A stretch of 64,000 nucleotides of DNA, taken from NCBI GenBank assembly GCA_019914945.1, contig CM034106.1:1364001-1428000 (forward strand), in the 5' to 3' direction. Positions 31,222 to 44,705 of this stretch are shown here, one piece after another; position 1 is the first letter of the stretch, and each line of letters begins with the position of its first letter. The notes beneath the pieces are model-generated. The model did not search any database, had not been told where the DNA came from, and worked only from the letters and a program-made list of their open reading frames with translations. A program made the translations under genes and the position numbers. Source of the DNA: Typha latifolia (lineage: Eukaryota > Streptophyta > Magnoliopsida > Poales > Typhaceae).

Positions 31222-34200
31222 TTAGATCCCCCGAGAGGACACAGAAGCGGCTAACTAACTATAAAACCTCTCATCTTTCACAACTTAACAGCAATTTTGC
31301 ACATGGGTCCTCTTAAATTTGACGTTCTGGTTTGAAAATTCCCATTTTGGAGTGCTAAAATTCCCTCTCTTCTCCAGAGAAAATATTGCATCTTTATACA
31401 AAAGCAAGCAACTATAATTCTACGACCAAATGTCTAATTCCAAAAACAAAGCTCAGAAATGCAACTACGAGAGGTGGAATTCGAACTCATCTGTGTAGGT
31501 ATCGGCGTCCACAATCTTCAAATAACTCGATGCTTCCAACTTTTGGGAACCGGAAGAGGGATTGTAGAGAAGAAGGTGAAGAGGGGAAAGCGAAGTAGAG
31601 AGAGAGAGGCAGAGAGGCGGAGCACGTCGGAACGCAATACTGCACGAGTGGAAGCTCACGTCAGCGGCGTGGATTGGGTACGAGGAGAAGTGTTCGAGAA
31701 AAATTCCAAACTCTTGAATGTATTCGGTACAGGTGTGCTTTATTGTTCGCGAGAAGTCAAATTTTGGCTGACAAATAGTGGCAACTCATCTAGTTGGGTT
31801 GGTTAGTATATCTCCTAGGTCCAACCACTTGCATAGATGATTAAAATTTTATCGAGAGTCTCTCTAGATAAAGAGGTTAGAGATTTAAATTTATCGTCAC
31901 AATGAAATACATCTAGTGCAGGAGTTGAGTTGAGTTATTATAGTCTATTTCTTTATAATAGTTAATTTACTCATATGTAGAATTATTCAGAAGAGTTGGT
32001 CTTATTATCTATCAGAACTTTTGAATTATAAGATAAAATAATTAATTCCAAGAATCTGTTTGACTCTATATAATATCTTCCTTTTAATTTTTTTTTCATC
32101 ATTTGGCCTAAAAATTAAAATATTTTTTGATTTTATAGTATAAGACATTTTCTGTTTTATTTTCCCAACTACTCAAAATGTGAAATTTGTAAATAATAAA
32201 TAAGAAATTCTCGCATGAGAAAGTTAGCTCTTGAAAGTAAAACAAAACAAAATAATCCTTCAAAATGCTAAAGGGAATGGCCCAATTTTTTTTTAAATTT
32301 TGTATGAATATATGATATAATTTGTTAATATGATTAATTACACTTAGATCTTATAAACAATCACCTTTTTTTTTTTTTTACAAAACCCAGTCTTTTAGGT
32401 TTCCATCACATTTTAGAGAAATTTTAATTTATAAAATTTTAGCTTTTTCACTTACAGTGTCAAGGAGGTGAGATATTTTCAAAGTTCAAGCTGGCTTATG
32501 TGTCAAAAAAAATTTTTTTAAAAAAATAATAATTTATGGGGTCTAAGTATAATTATTCCATATATTATGTTACAAAGAGGAAAACAGCCCATCAGTTGAA
32601 TTAGCTTTGGGCTGGGTTCAGTTTACAGGGAGGAGGCCCAAATGGATTAAACTAGGGTTGCATTCTTTGCAAGTATATACTATGCTCACTTGTAAGGTAT
32701 AATAAATATCAAAAATAAAATAAAAAGTTATAAGTACTAGGACTAGAGAGAACCATGTCTCAATTGTGACATAAGATGGCAAGAAATTATCAACCCATAT
32801 GGCTCAACAAACTCAAGTTGGTAAACAGAACAACCAACCTTAGGCCAGGATAAAATCCCTTTCAGTCTCAATCACTCAACAATTCTGCATCTATTGCATA
32901 TCTCAATGGCTAGTCTTTACAAAGGTTTCAATGATTAAAATGAACAATTTGGAACTAACTAATAGAAAATTTTATAAAAAAATATGTCGTTAGTTCGCCG
33001 TAAAGATGAGTTAAATTAACTATAAATATGGAAGAAAAAAAAAAGAGAACATCTTAATACAGAGAAGAGCCAGTCTTTATTGGAAGTAGAACATAAGGTG
33101 ATAAATTTCCATTAAATTTAACCTCTAAGTTAAAAGCAAATTATAAGGTTAAAAGTCTAACAAGATATAGACATGAAGACAGGGATAATAACTACATGGG
33201 ACTCCAAGAAATTAATTTAAGAGTTACAGATTGCACCTATTTCCACTACCTAATCTCAACTGATTTCTGGGACCCCTCTTTCAATATATTTTGTTTTCTT
33301 TGTTTTTAAAAATGACCAATCTCTAGCTACTCATCAGACTGCTTCAATTTGCCAGAAACTCCCCCAGTTGTACATTGGGCATGGAAATTAAGGCCTGGCA
33401 TTAATTCCCTTGGAAATTATTGAGTAATGCTATGCTTACACACACCTTGTACTAACTACTGTTTGGAAAGAGAATTACTTGGTAACTCATCAACTCTAAG
33501 TTGGTAGTTTCTCTTCAATTCATAACCACCTCTATTTTTCCGTACAAGATGATATCTTCAATTTCTCTTTAATTCACAATCACATATTATAAACGTGATT
33601 GATGTAGTGCCCACCGGGGGTGAAAACTGATTGGATACGGATCGGATAATGTTTAAATCATATATGAAATCATAATTTTTATCCGAATAGTAAAATTTTA
33701 AATAAAAAAGAATATAGATAATTTTTGGATAAAAGATTAAATCTTGAACGGATTCATTTAGAGATGAAGCACAAAAATATTAAAAGTTTTTTATTTAAAT
33801 AATATAGAGCATATTATTAGTAATAATATCAATATTCATCATTTAAATAAGCAAACTGAAAATGTAAATTATTTGTAAAATATGTGGGTAAATGAATATC
33901 ATATATCTATATCTAAAAAATTATATCCGACTCGTATTCAAATCTGTATCCGAATTGGACAAGAATTTTTTATTCGAATTCGATCTGAATCGAATCGGAG
34001 TTAATCCAACAGTAAACCCCAAACAAAATGAGACCAAACCAAGACTCACTAACTACCAAATCCAAGTAAACTAGTAATTTCTCTCTTCATCTCACAATCA
34101 CCTCTATTTGATGTACAAATAACACCATGTCTACATAATTTATATTCGTCACGAATCACCTCCTCGCTCTAATCCCGTGGAACTTTTTGTGTTTGTATTT

Positions 34201-35960
34201 TGAAGATGATCGTAATCATCAAATATATACTATCGATACATTGATACACATTCGATGACCAGTTCAAATAGACTTAGACCGAGGGGTCGGCCCATGTCGA
34301 AACCTCTCACATTAAAAATGATACTTGATGTTTTGTTGCAAGTATATATCATAATCTTTAGTTGCTAGAACATTGAAGTTGAATTGGCATCCCAAGTTTT
34401 ACTGCTATGAATGATCCCACATAGAAGCATCTCTCCTATGAATCAAGTTGCAATTGACCACTTACCCCTCCACTATCCCCTTCCCCTGGATCTGCAGCAC
34501 TCTCTGACATTTTTCCTGGCCCCAACCAACAAGCCAAGCTTTTATGTGCCTCGGACCACTTTTTGCCACTGAAACCTCCAGTAACACTCACCCTTCTTGG
34601 ATTCCATTTGGCTTTCCATACTTCCAATTAGGGTTTGTAAACGGATCGGATACAAATCGGATCGTAATCAAATTATCCAATCTTTATATTCTTCTTCTCA
34701 CTACGGATTGAATTAGGATGGTAAATATATTTGCTTAGTATTGATACAGATGCAGATTTGAATATCGAATAATTACAAATTATATTATATTTTATACCAG
34801 ATTTCCGATCCTTATAGTGTTGTTAATTGCTAATAAAATCTAGGAAAAATATATATATTTTACCAATTTGTCATTTACTTTTTGAATTTTTATTTGAGTC
34901 TCTTTGACAAACTTATGGTTCTATCTTATATACAAACTCCCTATCATACTTACTTTTGATATGAAAAAAAAAAAGAAGTAATCAAAATGCTCTTTTTGTT
35001 TCACAACAAACAGATAAAAACTAGATTCTAACAATTTTATTTGAGTCTTTCTCACTTTTGAATTTTGGGCATTTCAAATCTAAAAGACAAAAATGTCAAA
35101 AGTTCTAACAGTTTTATCATAAAGTAACTTTTTATTTTTTGTTATCATTAACAGTATGAAATAGTGAATGATCTACTAGTTGGACAAATAGTTCTTAATG
35201 CCCAAGTTTATAATCCTAATTGGTGAAAACTTCTCCCAAATCTATCTTAATCTGACCAACTAGTTGAATTATAGTTGACAATTTTTATCAACTTTACCAA
35301 ATTATGCACTACACCAACCAACCTCTTCCAAGAGAACAAAAAGGGCGTTGAGAGCTGCACGCTGTCTGAATCCTTGGACATGGCTGCTGGAAAATGGGGT
35401 CATGGTCATGATCTGATAAAGGATTCTATGCAATGAATTTTTTTTTTTTTTTTTGGGTAAAAAAATGTCTATAAAATTCTCACCATAATAGAATAATCAA
35501 TAATGCTTGGGGGCACTCACAATGTACCCAAAATATTATTGATCGAGTAGTCCGACAAATAATTATAAATTCGGAAATTACTATTAGCCTAGTGGACTTT
35601 CGGAATGCAGGGTTTGGGCATGTTGTGATCCATTTCTTAAGAACGTTATTTGTCTGTAGAGTCGTCCATCTACGTGGAGACATAGTTTAAGAAAAAGGAA
35701 GAAAAAAATTATAATTTTAGAATATTATACTTCACACTCTATGTTTTTATGAATTTAACACCAACATTTTAGGTATTTAGAAGATTCACGGCACTGCCCA
35801 AGTAATTGAGTTGGCTCGAGTTTGGTTCGAAAATGAGCTGATTCAAGTTTGCTATGCAAAACAGGCTCGAAATAAATTTCGAATCAAACTTGATCATAAA
35901 CCAGCTTGATTAAACTTGGCTTAATAAAACCAAAAAATAATAATACAATATCTAAATATA

Positions 35961-36000
<40 letters not shown>

Positions 36001-37276
36001 TAATATGAATCTTTAGATTAAGATCTAAAGGTTAATAATATTATTGGCTCATTAAAATTACTTACTAATTGGCTCATTTAAGCTCAAACTCAAAATTAAT
36101 TTAAAATATACTCACATTTAAATAATTTGAATTTAAGATTGATTTTATTTGGCACAGAAATAATTTTAATTCAAGCATGATCAGAGGTCTCGGGTCCATT
36201 AGTCTCCTAATTATTATTATTACTAATTAGATATAAATTAAAAAATATCTATGTGAAAGGACTCTATTTATGGAAATATGAGACTTCAAAAGCACAAATT
36301 GATTTATAAAAAATATAATTTATCCTTTTATAGTTTGCTTATTTTAACCCTTTGACGTTAGCCAAACCACAAGAAAAGTGTGTATCTAAGCCTAATATAA
36401 ACGCTAAATTAATAAAAATATATGATGTGAAAAAAAAAATTATACCAACCAACTTTAGAAGAGTTAGTAAATAATTCTCATCCAATCACTTATATCTATG
36501 GCCGACTCTAACCCTAAACAAGTACTGTGGCTCGATGCCGTTAACTAGCCTTCCAAATCTATCGTCCAAAAGCTAAATTCAGGCTCACCAAATCATCGAG
36601 CAATTTTTATTCACAATAAATACTTATGATTGGAGTCGATCATACAACCTCCTTAGTTACTAAAAGTTATAATGAGTCGGAGTTTGTCGATCTAGTATTA
36701 AAGGCAAAATTATATGAAGTGAAATATAATTTTATATTTCAAGTCATGAAAAGTAATTAGTGGGTACATTCCAGGTGTGCCAAGAATTTACCCAAAGATT
36801 AAAAAAAAAGGGCACTTGGGTGGGTCCCTTGCTCTTCCAATCATGGCGACATGCTTTTCTTGTGGGTTTGGGAGTATCGCCGTTAAATAGGAGAAAGTTT
36901 CAAATAAGACCATCTACTTTTATTATTTTTTTATTATACCCAAATTCTCCTTCTTTTCTTATAATTTTTATATAATACTCTGAGTTAATTTAATCCAACA
37001 ATTTTCAAATAAAAATAATATTAATTAATTGATATTTGAAACTTTTTCCGTAAAATAGAGTGTTAATTAGAAAAGAGGGCGATTAGAGGTTAAAAAGAGT
37101 TCTGTTAGATTGGGTCAGTAAAATAGAGTGTTGATTAGAAAATAATAAAAATATAAGGTGTTATTTGAAACTTTTTCCGTAAGAAAAATAAAAACTAAAT
37201 TAAAAGGATTCCGGAAGCAAATGGCTCCCGTGTCCTCTTCTTCCTGTGCGCCACTTCTAGTCCTTTTCCCTTCCCG
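31222..37276. other. Long intergenic region
   Basis: No supported gene in 6 kb. 31440-31810 is GA-rich with open frames but no protein similarity, and may be the trihelix promoter and leader. A MITE lies at 32332-32560. 33600-34020 and 34625-34800 share GGATCGGATA/ATCCGAAT words with each other (a dispersed TCGGAT-rich repeat). 35820-35940 and 36060-36150 have CTCGAG/GGCTTGA words of another plant repeat. (AT)n at about 35966-35997. An isolated 63-codon minus-strand frame at 34436-34627 has no recognisable protein. Confidence 0.5.
32332..32560. mobile_element. MITE, about 230 bp
   Basis: The left end TTAATTACACTTAGATCTTA and the complement of the right end (GAATAATTATACTTAGACCCCA) match in their core AATTA.ACTTAGA.C. 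The interior is AT-rich with poly-T. It is related to the element at 18778-19027 by its left end. Confidence 0.6.
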
Positions 37277-37284
37277 TATAAAAG
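37277..37284 (+). promoter_or_regulatory. TATA box of the XBAT32-like gene
   Basis: TATAAAAG in the context CCCGTATAAAAGTATTG. It lies about 550 bases before the start codon, so the 5' leader is long (about 520 bases if unspliced) and contains short upstream frames. Confidence 0.5.
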
Positions 37285-37834
37285 TATTGTTCCGCCACAA
37301 GAAAACGTTACAAATATTCCATCTTTGCTCTAAATTTCCAATTTTTTTATGATTCGCAAGCGTTGCTTTCGCTGCTCTCCCTCTGCTCATCTGCGTGGGC
37401 TTTGTCTTCGTCCCCGTCTGCTCCCTGTTTCCTTGGTGTCCTGTTGTTTTTGAACAGGAGGCACCAGATCACACGCTTCCTTACAGCTTATTCCGATCTG
37501 GGTGCCGACAAATTCATCGTAAGAACAAGTTTTGAGAGATGGGTCTTCGTCGTGCGGAGGAATCACGGGAGATTTAGCCCTGGTTCTCGATTTCTCAGCG
37601 CAAACTTAGGAGGTTTGTGGAGAAAAGTAGACTTTTTTTTTCCTTTTGTGGACTAGTTCTTCTTGACTTCTATTGTTGGGTTATTGGTATTAGTAGTTGT
37701 GTTGTCTACCCTTGGAGAAAGAGATAGACGACGACCTTCCTGGGCATTCGATCGAATTCTCCCTCTTTTGGCGTAGAGAAGGAGATTTAGCGCAGAAAGG
37801 CATCATTTTTATTTATTTTTGCCTTGTTGAGACC

Positions 37835-40800
37835 ATGGGTGTCTTCAGCATTATGGGCGATTCTTTTGGGTGTTCGTCTACGGGAGAGCGGCTAGTCTCC
37901 GCTGCCAGAGATGGAGACGTCCAAGAAGCCCAGGCCATTTTGGAATACAATCCGCGGCTCGCCAAGTATTCGACGTTTGGCGTGCGGAATTCTCCTCTGC
38001 ATTATTCTGCAGCTCATGGCCACCACGAGGTGATTCTTGATTGATCTATTCATTTTCTGTTTTATCCAAATTTTGTTTAGTTTATGTTTGTGAATCTTGA
38101 TTCCTTGACGAATAAAGAGGGCTAGCTATGATATTTGTTTCTCCAGGTTGTTTCTCTCCTGATCGAGTCTGGTGTTGATATTAATCTCAGAAACTACAGA
38201 GGGCAGGTAGGATTTATTCCATAACCGATTTTCATTTTGTTCGATAGAATTGTTATGCCATTATAAAATCTTTTTGATCCTCGAATATCGTTGTATTACC
38301 CTTTGATTAATATCTAAATGATTAAATTGATGAAAGTTAGAGCTTGAGTTCTTTCATAAGTATCTCGATCTAATTGTGTTTTAATGCATTCTGATGTGTC
38401 AACAGACCGCTCTAATGCAAGCTTGTCTATATGGTCACTGGAAGGTTGCTCAGATTCTCTTACTTCTCAAAGCCAATGTAAGGCTATAGTTGACTGGCTT
38501 GTGCTTGTATCTTTTCTTAGGGGTTGCATTTTGATATTATCTCTGAGACGAAAGTTTGTATATGGAATTTTAGATCCACAGGACAGATTATATCAGTGGT
38601 GGAACAGCTCTTCACTTTGCAGCTCTGAATGGCCACACCCGCTGCATGCGCCTCCTCTTTACTGATTATATACCCAGTATACCTGAGTTTTGGAATATAA
38701 TGAGGAGGAAATCAACCAGAGAAGCATTGACAGTGGACCTTGATGAGGTGTACGTTGAATTCTCATCTGCAGGCTTTCTTGATATCATTGCTTGACGACT
38801 ATCACAAGTTTTTGCGGTTCTTATTTGTCTTCCATTAGGGCTATCTCTAAGATAGTGAACAAAAGGGCCGATGGGGGAGTCACTGCACTTCACTTGGCAG
38901 CGCTTAATGGACACGATGAGAGCATGCAGTTACTCTTGGATTTAGGAGCTTGTATTTCTGAGGTTACTGTAGAGGATGGATCGACAATTGATTTGATAGG
39001 TGATGTGCTTACCTCCTCAGTATTTAATTTCTCTGTTGCTGTTTGTTTATGCACTAGTATGCTATATGTTTTTTGTTTTGTTTCCATGATTTTGTACTCT
39101 CTCATTGATTCTAGGCAGTTGATCCCCTTTTATGCATCACATTTCTGATTTCAACTTTTCGAGCTGAAAAAGAGTTTCTGGAGAATTTGTGAACTTTATA
39201 AGAATATATGCACAATATTCAGAATATATCCTACTGTTGGTTGCAGTATTCTTGTTTGGAGTCGGAGTAGAAGGTAGAAACTTTACATTTTAACACTTTT
39301 ACAGCCCTTGGTTGTGCCTTGGGATTGTAAAACACTTATGCCTTGGTTAGAAAGGTTTAATAATTTCCCGAAGTTTTAAAGTAAAATTTTGAGTCCAGCT
39401 CTGTGTGTGTGTGTGCATACATACACACACAGATATATATATATATATATATATATAATCATAGGATAGATTTTGTATCTGATTATGTGATGTTTGCTCA
39501 AAAATTGAATTATGAACTTGAAAAGATTTTGTTCTCCCTTGCAACAAAGAAAGCTATAGTCTTCTTTCGGGTATAGGAAACATCACAATCTTGGGCACTA
39601 GCAATTATGGGAATTTTACCTTGGTTAGTGCTGCATTACTATAGATATATAGCAACTAAAACATTGGGTGATCAGTTTGCAGGGGTGAAATTGGCTGATA
39701 TAGAAATAATATTTTCATAATTTCTATCTTTACTTTGTTTGAAATATTTGATGAAAGGAGATGGAGAGTCTGGCATGAAGCTAATGGTCTGATCAGCTCA
39801 ATTTGATGTCCTTTTTTATCTTAGAAAATCTTGCATTCTTGGTTTTCCATATAAATAGTAAAGAAGAAAATTTGATGTTTTCTTCTATCATTCTACCGGA
39901 GGATATTTCTATTACGAACCAGATCTAGAATGATTCGGACATAAGAAAATTATGAAAATTTAAGTGATGGTAGCCTCACGAGATAGGGTTCTAATGGCTT
40001 TGGTTCATGTCAATCGGATATCTGGATGGAAAGATATAATTAAAATAGTGGAGCAAGATCAAAACGGGGCAGAATAGTAAATATTCGACGTTGCGACGGT
40101 CGTCAAAGGGTGGCGGACAACCAAGGGTGGTGGTGGACGACCGTAGGGTAGGGTGGCTGCTGAAGGTGATGGTAGCCATGGGTTGGAAGTAGAATTTAGG
40201 TTTCTAACTTAGATCTACTCTTAGGAAAATAAAGACGCTATAATGGCTATGATAAAAACGGTAAATGCGATAATAAGAAAATAACTAAACTCAATTAATT
40301 CTCAATGCTTGGATTATTGGATGAATAATAAAGAAGCTTTGCCCTTCTATTTATAGAGGTGGAGTACAATGAGTCATACTCGAATTAGTCCTAAATGCTT
40401 ATACGACTCGAACTAGGACTTGACTTAGAGACTTACATGACTTAATTGAATTGTCTTAGTGGTTTACATGACTTAACTAGACTTGCTTTAAGTGTTTAAA
40501 TAAGCGATAAATATGACCTAGAGATAAACATGATTTAGCTAAATCAACTTTCATTATCCTTCTTTGAATGTTTCTTCGTTCTGCCACAGATAAAGTTCTA
40601 ATCTGGAGAAACCTTGAATACGAAAGTTGTAGATCAGGACGTTTTCGATCTTTTCCAAGTGGTTTCATAATATTTGGTTGACTGATGAATATCTAAAGAA
40701 TATTTTTCTGAAACTGCGCAGAAGTTAACTGAACTGAACTTAGCTAATTAAATAAATTCTAACCTACTTAGACTCTACCTAAACTACATAAACAAAATAA

Positions 40801-42221
40801 ATAAGATAACTAAATTCGGCCCATCGAGCCTAATGTTTCTATGATGTGATCCGATTTGACCCGGATCGCATCAATTTCTTACCAAACTAATGGATAATTA
40901 ATTACTAGCGAAGATTTATTGATGGATGGACACTCTTAGTTGTGCGGGTATAGAAAGCAACAAAGAAAGCAGGTTTTTGGATTTTTAAGAAAGTCTATTA
41001 TGTGGACCGTTCCAAACTCTGTTATATGGATGAGCTCTATGTAGTAATTCTCTTCTTGCTCTCAATATAGAGTGCTATCTGCATCAATGTAACATGAATA
41101 ATGCAATTCTTTCTTTTCCACATGCTGAGGGGATAGAGAAGCTTAACAAAATGGAAAGGGTAGTTGCTGCCTAAATGTACTGGAAAGATTTTATTTTCCA
41201 TCTTCAATTGCATCACATACCCCTTTTCATTCGTATTAGGACTTAGGAGGCATTTACTGATAAACTATTATCCTTTCACAATTTCACACATTTCTTTAAA
41301 AGTTGTTCTTCATTTTTGTTTCACAGGAGCTGGAAGCACACCCCTTCACTATGCTGCTTGTGGTGGAAATGCAACATGCTGTCAAGTATGTAACCTTGTT
41401 TTTAGTTTGTTGAATATCTGAAAACATTTATGACAACCTTAATAACTGTTGCAATGCAGCTTCTTATTGCAGAAGGAGCTAGCTTGACTGCTAAGAATGC
41501 AAACGGGTATGCATTTTCTCTTTTAAACCGGACTGCCTAAGGAAGTAGGAAATGCTCAATTGAATGATCCTGTTGGAACATTAAAAATATCGTCATCGTT
41601 ATAGTTGGTTTAAGAAGATAGGCATTGAGTTACTACTTGATGACCAAAGTATGATTCTGGTGTTGTCTCTCTGAGTTTGCAAAAAGTTCTGGAGAAATGT
41701 TAACTTTCTGTATAGTTCAATGTTTTGAAAGATAGTTGCAGTTTGTGGGCGTTCAGTTGATCACCCCATTGCATAGCATCTAGGCAGCATGCGGTCGCCT
41801 TGGCGGCCACTGAGGTGGTCTAACATTCTTAATTCATAAAAGTAGAATATATATATATATATATGATACTAACATAGTATATATAAATTTTTAATAGTCC
41901 ACTACACCAAAATATGAAATTTCATAATCATAATTCACAACCACGGCCTCAAGTTTACAACCATTGTTAATGTAATATGACCAAAACTATGAGCTGACAC
42001 AATTTAGTGGTAAAATAGAACATAAACCAAAAAGGGCAATATAACAAATAATATGTTCACATCCATTATGTCCCACGTGTCCAACACGTGAGATTGATGA
42101 AGTTAAGTGAAGATTGGTCCAACATGTGTTTAAGTGAAGAAGAGTTTTGCCGAGAATGAGGGAGTTGATAAGTAGGGCAATCTGGTAAACTCGCTTGCCC
42201 CTTTCTTTTGGATGCAGACGC

Positions 42222-42256
<35 letters not shown>

Positions 42257-44705
42257 TAATGACATTGGCATATGTCTCTTGCACGTCTTTGGTGAAACTT
42301 ACTGACCCTTAATGACATTGTAGAAATTACAACCTAGAGAGAGAGAGAGAGAGAGCCTTTAATGACATTGGCACAAGTCTCTTGCACGTCTTTGGTGAAA
42401 CTTACTGACCCTTAATGACATTGTAGAAATTACAACCTCTTTTTAAACTTACATAACTTGAATTGTTATTGAATTCTGTGTTTAATCGCATTAGAACTAC
42501 ATGATTGCAGTTGGACTCCTTTGATGGTGGCTCGATCATGGCATAAGTACTGGCTTGAGGGTCTTCTAAGTAAACAACCAGATGGTCGGATGCATGTTGT
42601 TCCTTCCCCTTATCTCTCTCTTCCCCTTATGAGCATCGTGAAAATTGCTCGGTGAGTTCTATACATATCTAGCTATAGCTGGAGTTATACAAATATTTTG
42701 TTTACTTATCTTCTCTTATTTGAGTTAGTTTTTTAATTATATTTCATCTTTTATAAGTTTCCAACAGGCTTTTTATGCTCATGATTTGACGGCTGATGTA
42801 GGACATGCTTGCATTCCTCTTTATGACTTTCTGCACTATGTCTACGGGATCTATTCTTTAACATTTCCTTGTGTTGCTGACCATGTCTTAATTAGCATTC
42901 ACATGTGAGTTCTGGTAGTTAGAGGATATCTTCTCAAACATTAAGATGGCATTTACATTACAGGAGATCTTGTTGTATTCCACAATTAGAAAGATCATTC
43001 TATTTTGGAAGATGATGGCTATTACTAACATAATGTTGTAGCATTTATATAGCAATCCATCTTGAATATAATAAACTACTTGACCCAGATTTCTCTGTCA
43101 AAAAGAAAAAAGAAAAATGGGAGAAACAGATCTTGTTGCACTGTGCTAATGTGACATTAGAATGAATAATAAGTTTAAAGAGAATGTTTGGCATGGAATT
43201 TAAAGGAGATTGTTAAAGCATCACTTCTAGTCATATTAGGTGTAATTTCCCACTGGGGGTTGTTTTGAGAGTTGAGATGCATGATGGATGTCCATGCTTC
43301 ACAAAGTGCAGACTGCTTCTTACTTAATATGATTACATACTTACAATGGCACATTCAGTTGCTTAGTAGGAGTTCTGAGATCTATTAGCTTTTAAATTGT
43401 ACCTCAATTTTTGTTTACTGAGCAGTGTGTCATTCTTCTTATTCTTTTATGCTGGAGTACTTGAAAAAGGAGGGAAATCTGGGTATACAACATGAAGCCT
43501 TTCCTCAATGAGGAAAGTTCTTGGTTACAGAAACCATTCCTGAACTATTTTTATCCTCTGCAGAGAATGTGGTTGGAGAAAGAGAACACAGTCACCTGCT
43601 TGTGTTGATCCATGTGTTATTTGCTTGGAAATGAAGTGCATGGTTGCTGCAGAAGGTACATAGTTCTTGAACATGCATTGTCTTCTCCTTGTGTAAGATT
43701 CTTGAAGCAGTTCATTTAGACCTACTTACATTGTCAAAAGAGAATCCCATTATCAATTATCCTACAAGTATATGTGTACTTCTTATGAACTTGGTCCTTT
43801 AAAAAGAATTCATGTGATGTGAACACTCTTGCAAGGTTGTTTAACGAGGGTTGCATCTAGCTGAACTAAAGCTCTCATGGTATTAACTCTTGACTGCAGT
43901 CTGTTTTGATTGCTCTGCATTTCCTGTCTTCATCATGCTTACCACATCCACTATTTCTGGAGTTCCTAGCCATTCTTTTCCTATTAGTGTCTTACAATTT
44001 TGTGAACTCACCTAGGATGCTTTTTGTCCATCTATTAAATTACTCTCCCTGGATGATCTTCTTTGACTATAATTTTCATTGCATCCTAGACACAAAATTT
44101 GAAATCGTAAACAACTAGATCAGATGGATGAATAGCTTTTCTTTATTCAGCTTCTCCACACTCTATCCAAGTTCTTGATCTTCTTTCCCCCACTGTTAGG
44201 ATGATCATATCAAAGCTCAGTGGTTTAGACAGACAATACTGGTGCTGCTCATGGGATTTTTTATGTCACAGGTTGCGGCCATGAGTTCTGCACCAGGTGT
44301 GCACTGTACTTGTGCTCTAATTGCACCTCAACTGGTGTACGTGGCCCACCAGGCTCAATAGCTTGCCCTCTTTGTCGTCACTCGATCGTCTCATTTGTCA
44401 AGCTCCCAGGTACCACACCTATTAAGGAGCTTCCATGGACAAGTATGTCCTTAGCTCTATGCTCCAGTGGGTCAACCATAGCTTCAGGACATACCAACTC
44501 AGTCGGCTGCCGGCCCCATAGATCCAACTTCCGGTCCTCAGATGTCCAACTAGGTTGCTCTTCCTTCAGGTCACTCAGCTCCAGAAAGCTACCATCGATA
44601 AAGCTCAATTCCACACTATGTATGGGAGGTGATGAGACGAGTCAATGTCTTGTGAGGCGTTTGAGACGTTCATCTTCTCACAGGGAGAGCAGTAGACGGT
44701 CATAG
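37835..44705 (+). CDS. Ankyrin-RING E3 ubiquitin ligase, XBAT32/XBOS32-type
   Basis: Ten coding exons read by splice sites and frame: 37835-38029, 38147-38206, 38406-38477, 38574-38749, 38839-38999, 41327-41385, 41460-41506, 42511-42651, 43564-43655, 44272-44705. They add to 478 codons without a break. The N-terminus ([19 protein letters not shown]) is followed by ankyrin repeats to about residue 290 (for example [58 protein letters not shown]). A C3HC4 RING follows with C321, C324, C336, H338, C341, C344, C366, C369. The Ser-rich tail has [13 protein letters not shown]. This matches Arabidopsis XBAT32 and rice XBOS32. XBAT32 ubiquitinates ACC synthases to limit ethylene and promotes lateral roots (known for Arabidopsis; inferred here). 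Exon 4 uses donor GTACGT at 38750, because the adjacent GT would break the frame. Intron 5 holds a putative solo LTR. Confidence 0.92.
39397..39460. repeat. (TG)n / (TA)n microsatellite in XBAT32 intron 5
   Basis: GTGTGTGTGTGCATACATACACACACAGATATATATATAT: a compound dinucleotide repeat of alternating purines and pyrimidines, which can form hairpin or Z-like DNA. Confidence 0.85.
39965..40873 (-). mobile_element. Putative solo LTR in XBAT32 intron 5
   Basis: Similar along its length to 55315-56075. Read on the minus strand it starts TGATGCGATCCGGGTC and ends GGCTACCATCA, so it has TG...CA ends. It carries CCTCTATAAATAGAAGG (about 40345-40365), a good TATA box in that orientation. The two copies diverge right after the GCATCA end, which fixes that boundary. 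The other end is less sharp. No internal retroelement genes and no convincing target duplication are seen, so solo LTR is the best reading, not a certainty. Confidence 0.6.
42218..42440. repeat. 103-bp tandem duplication with (AG)n in XBAT32 intron 7
   Basis: The block (AG)n, CTTTAATGACATTGGCA, TCTCTTGCACGTCTTTGGTG, TGACATTGTAGAAATTACAACCT occurs twice, with GACATTGGCA at 42261 and again at 42364. Each copy starts with an (AG)n run. Confidence 0.85.

Noticed and set aside
37363..37656. Open frame upstream of the XBAT32 start
   Set aside because: Lies in the presumed 5' leader, no domain, and not in frame with the ankyrin exons; possibly an upstream frame only.
42218..42440. Possible CRISPR-like direct repeats
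   Set aside because: Only two units with (AG)n, within a plant intron; a simple tandem duplication.
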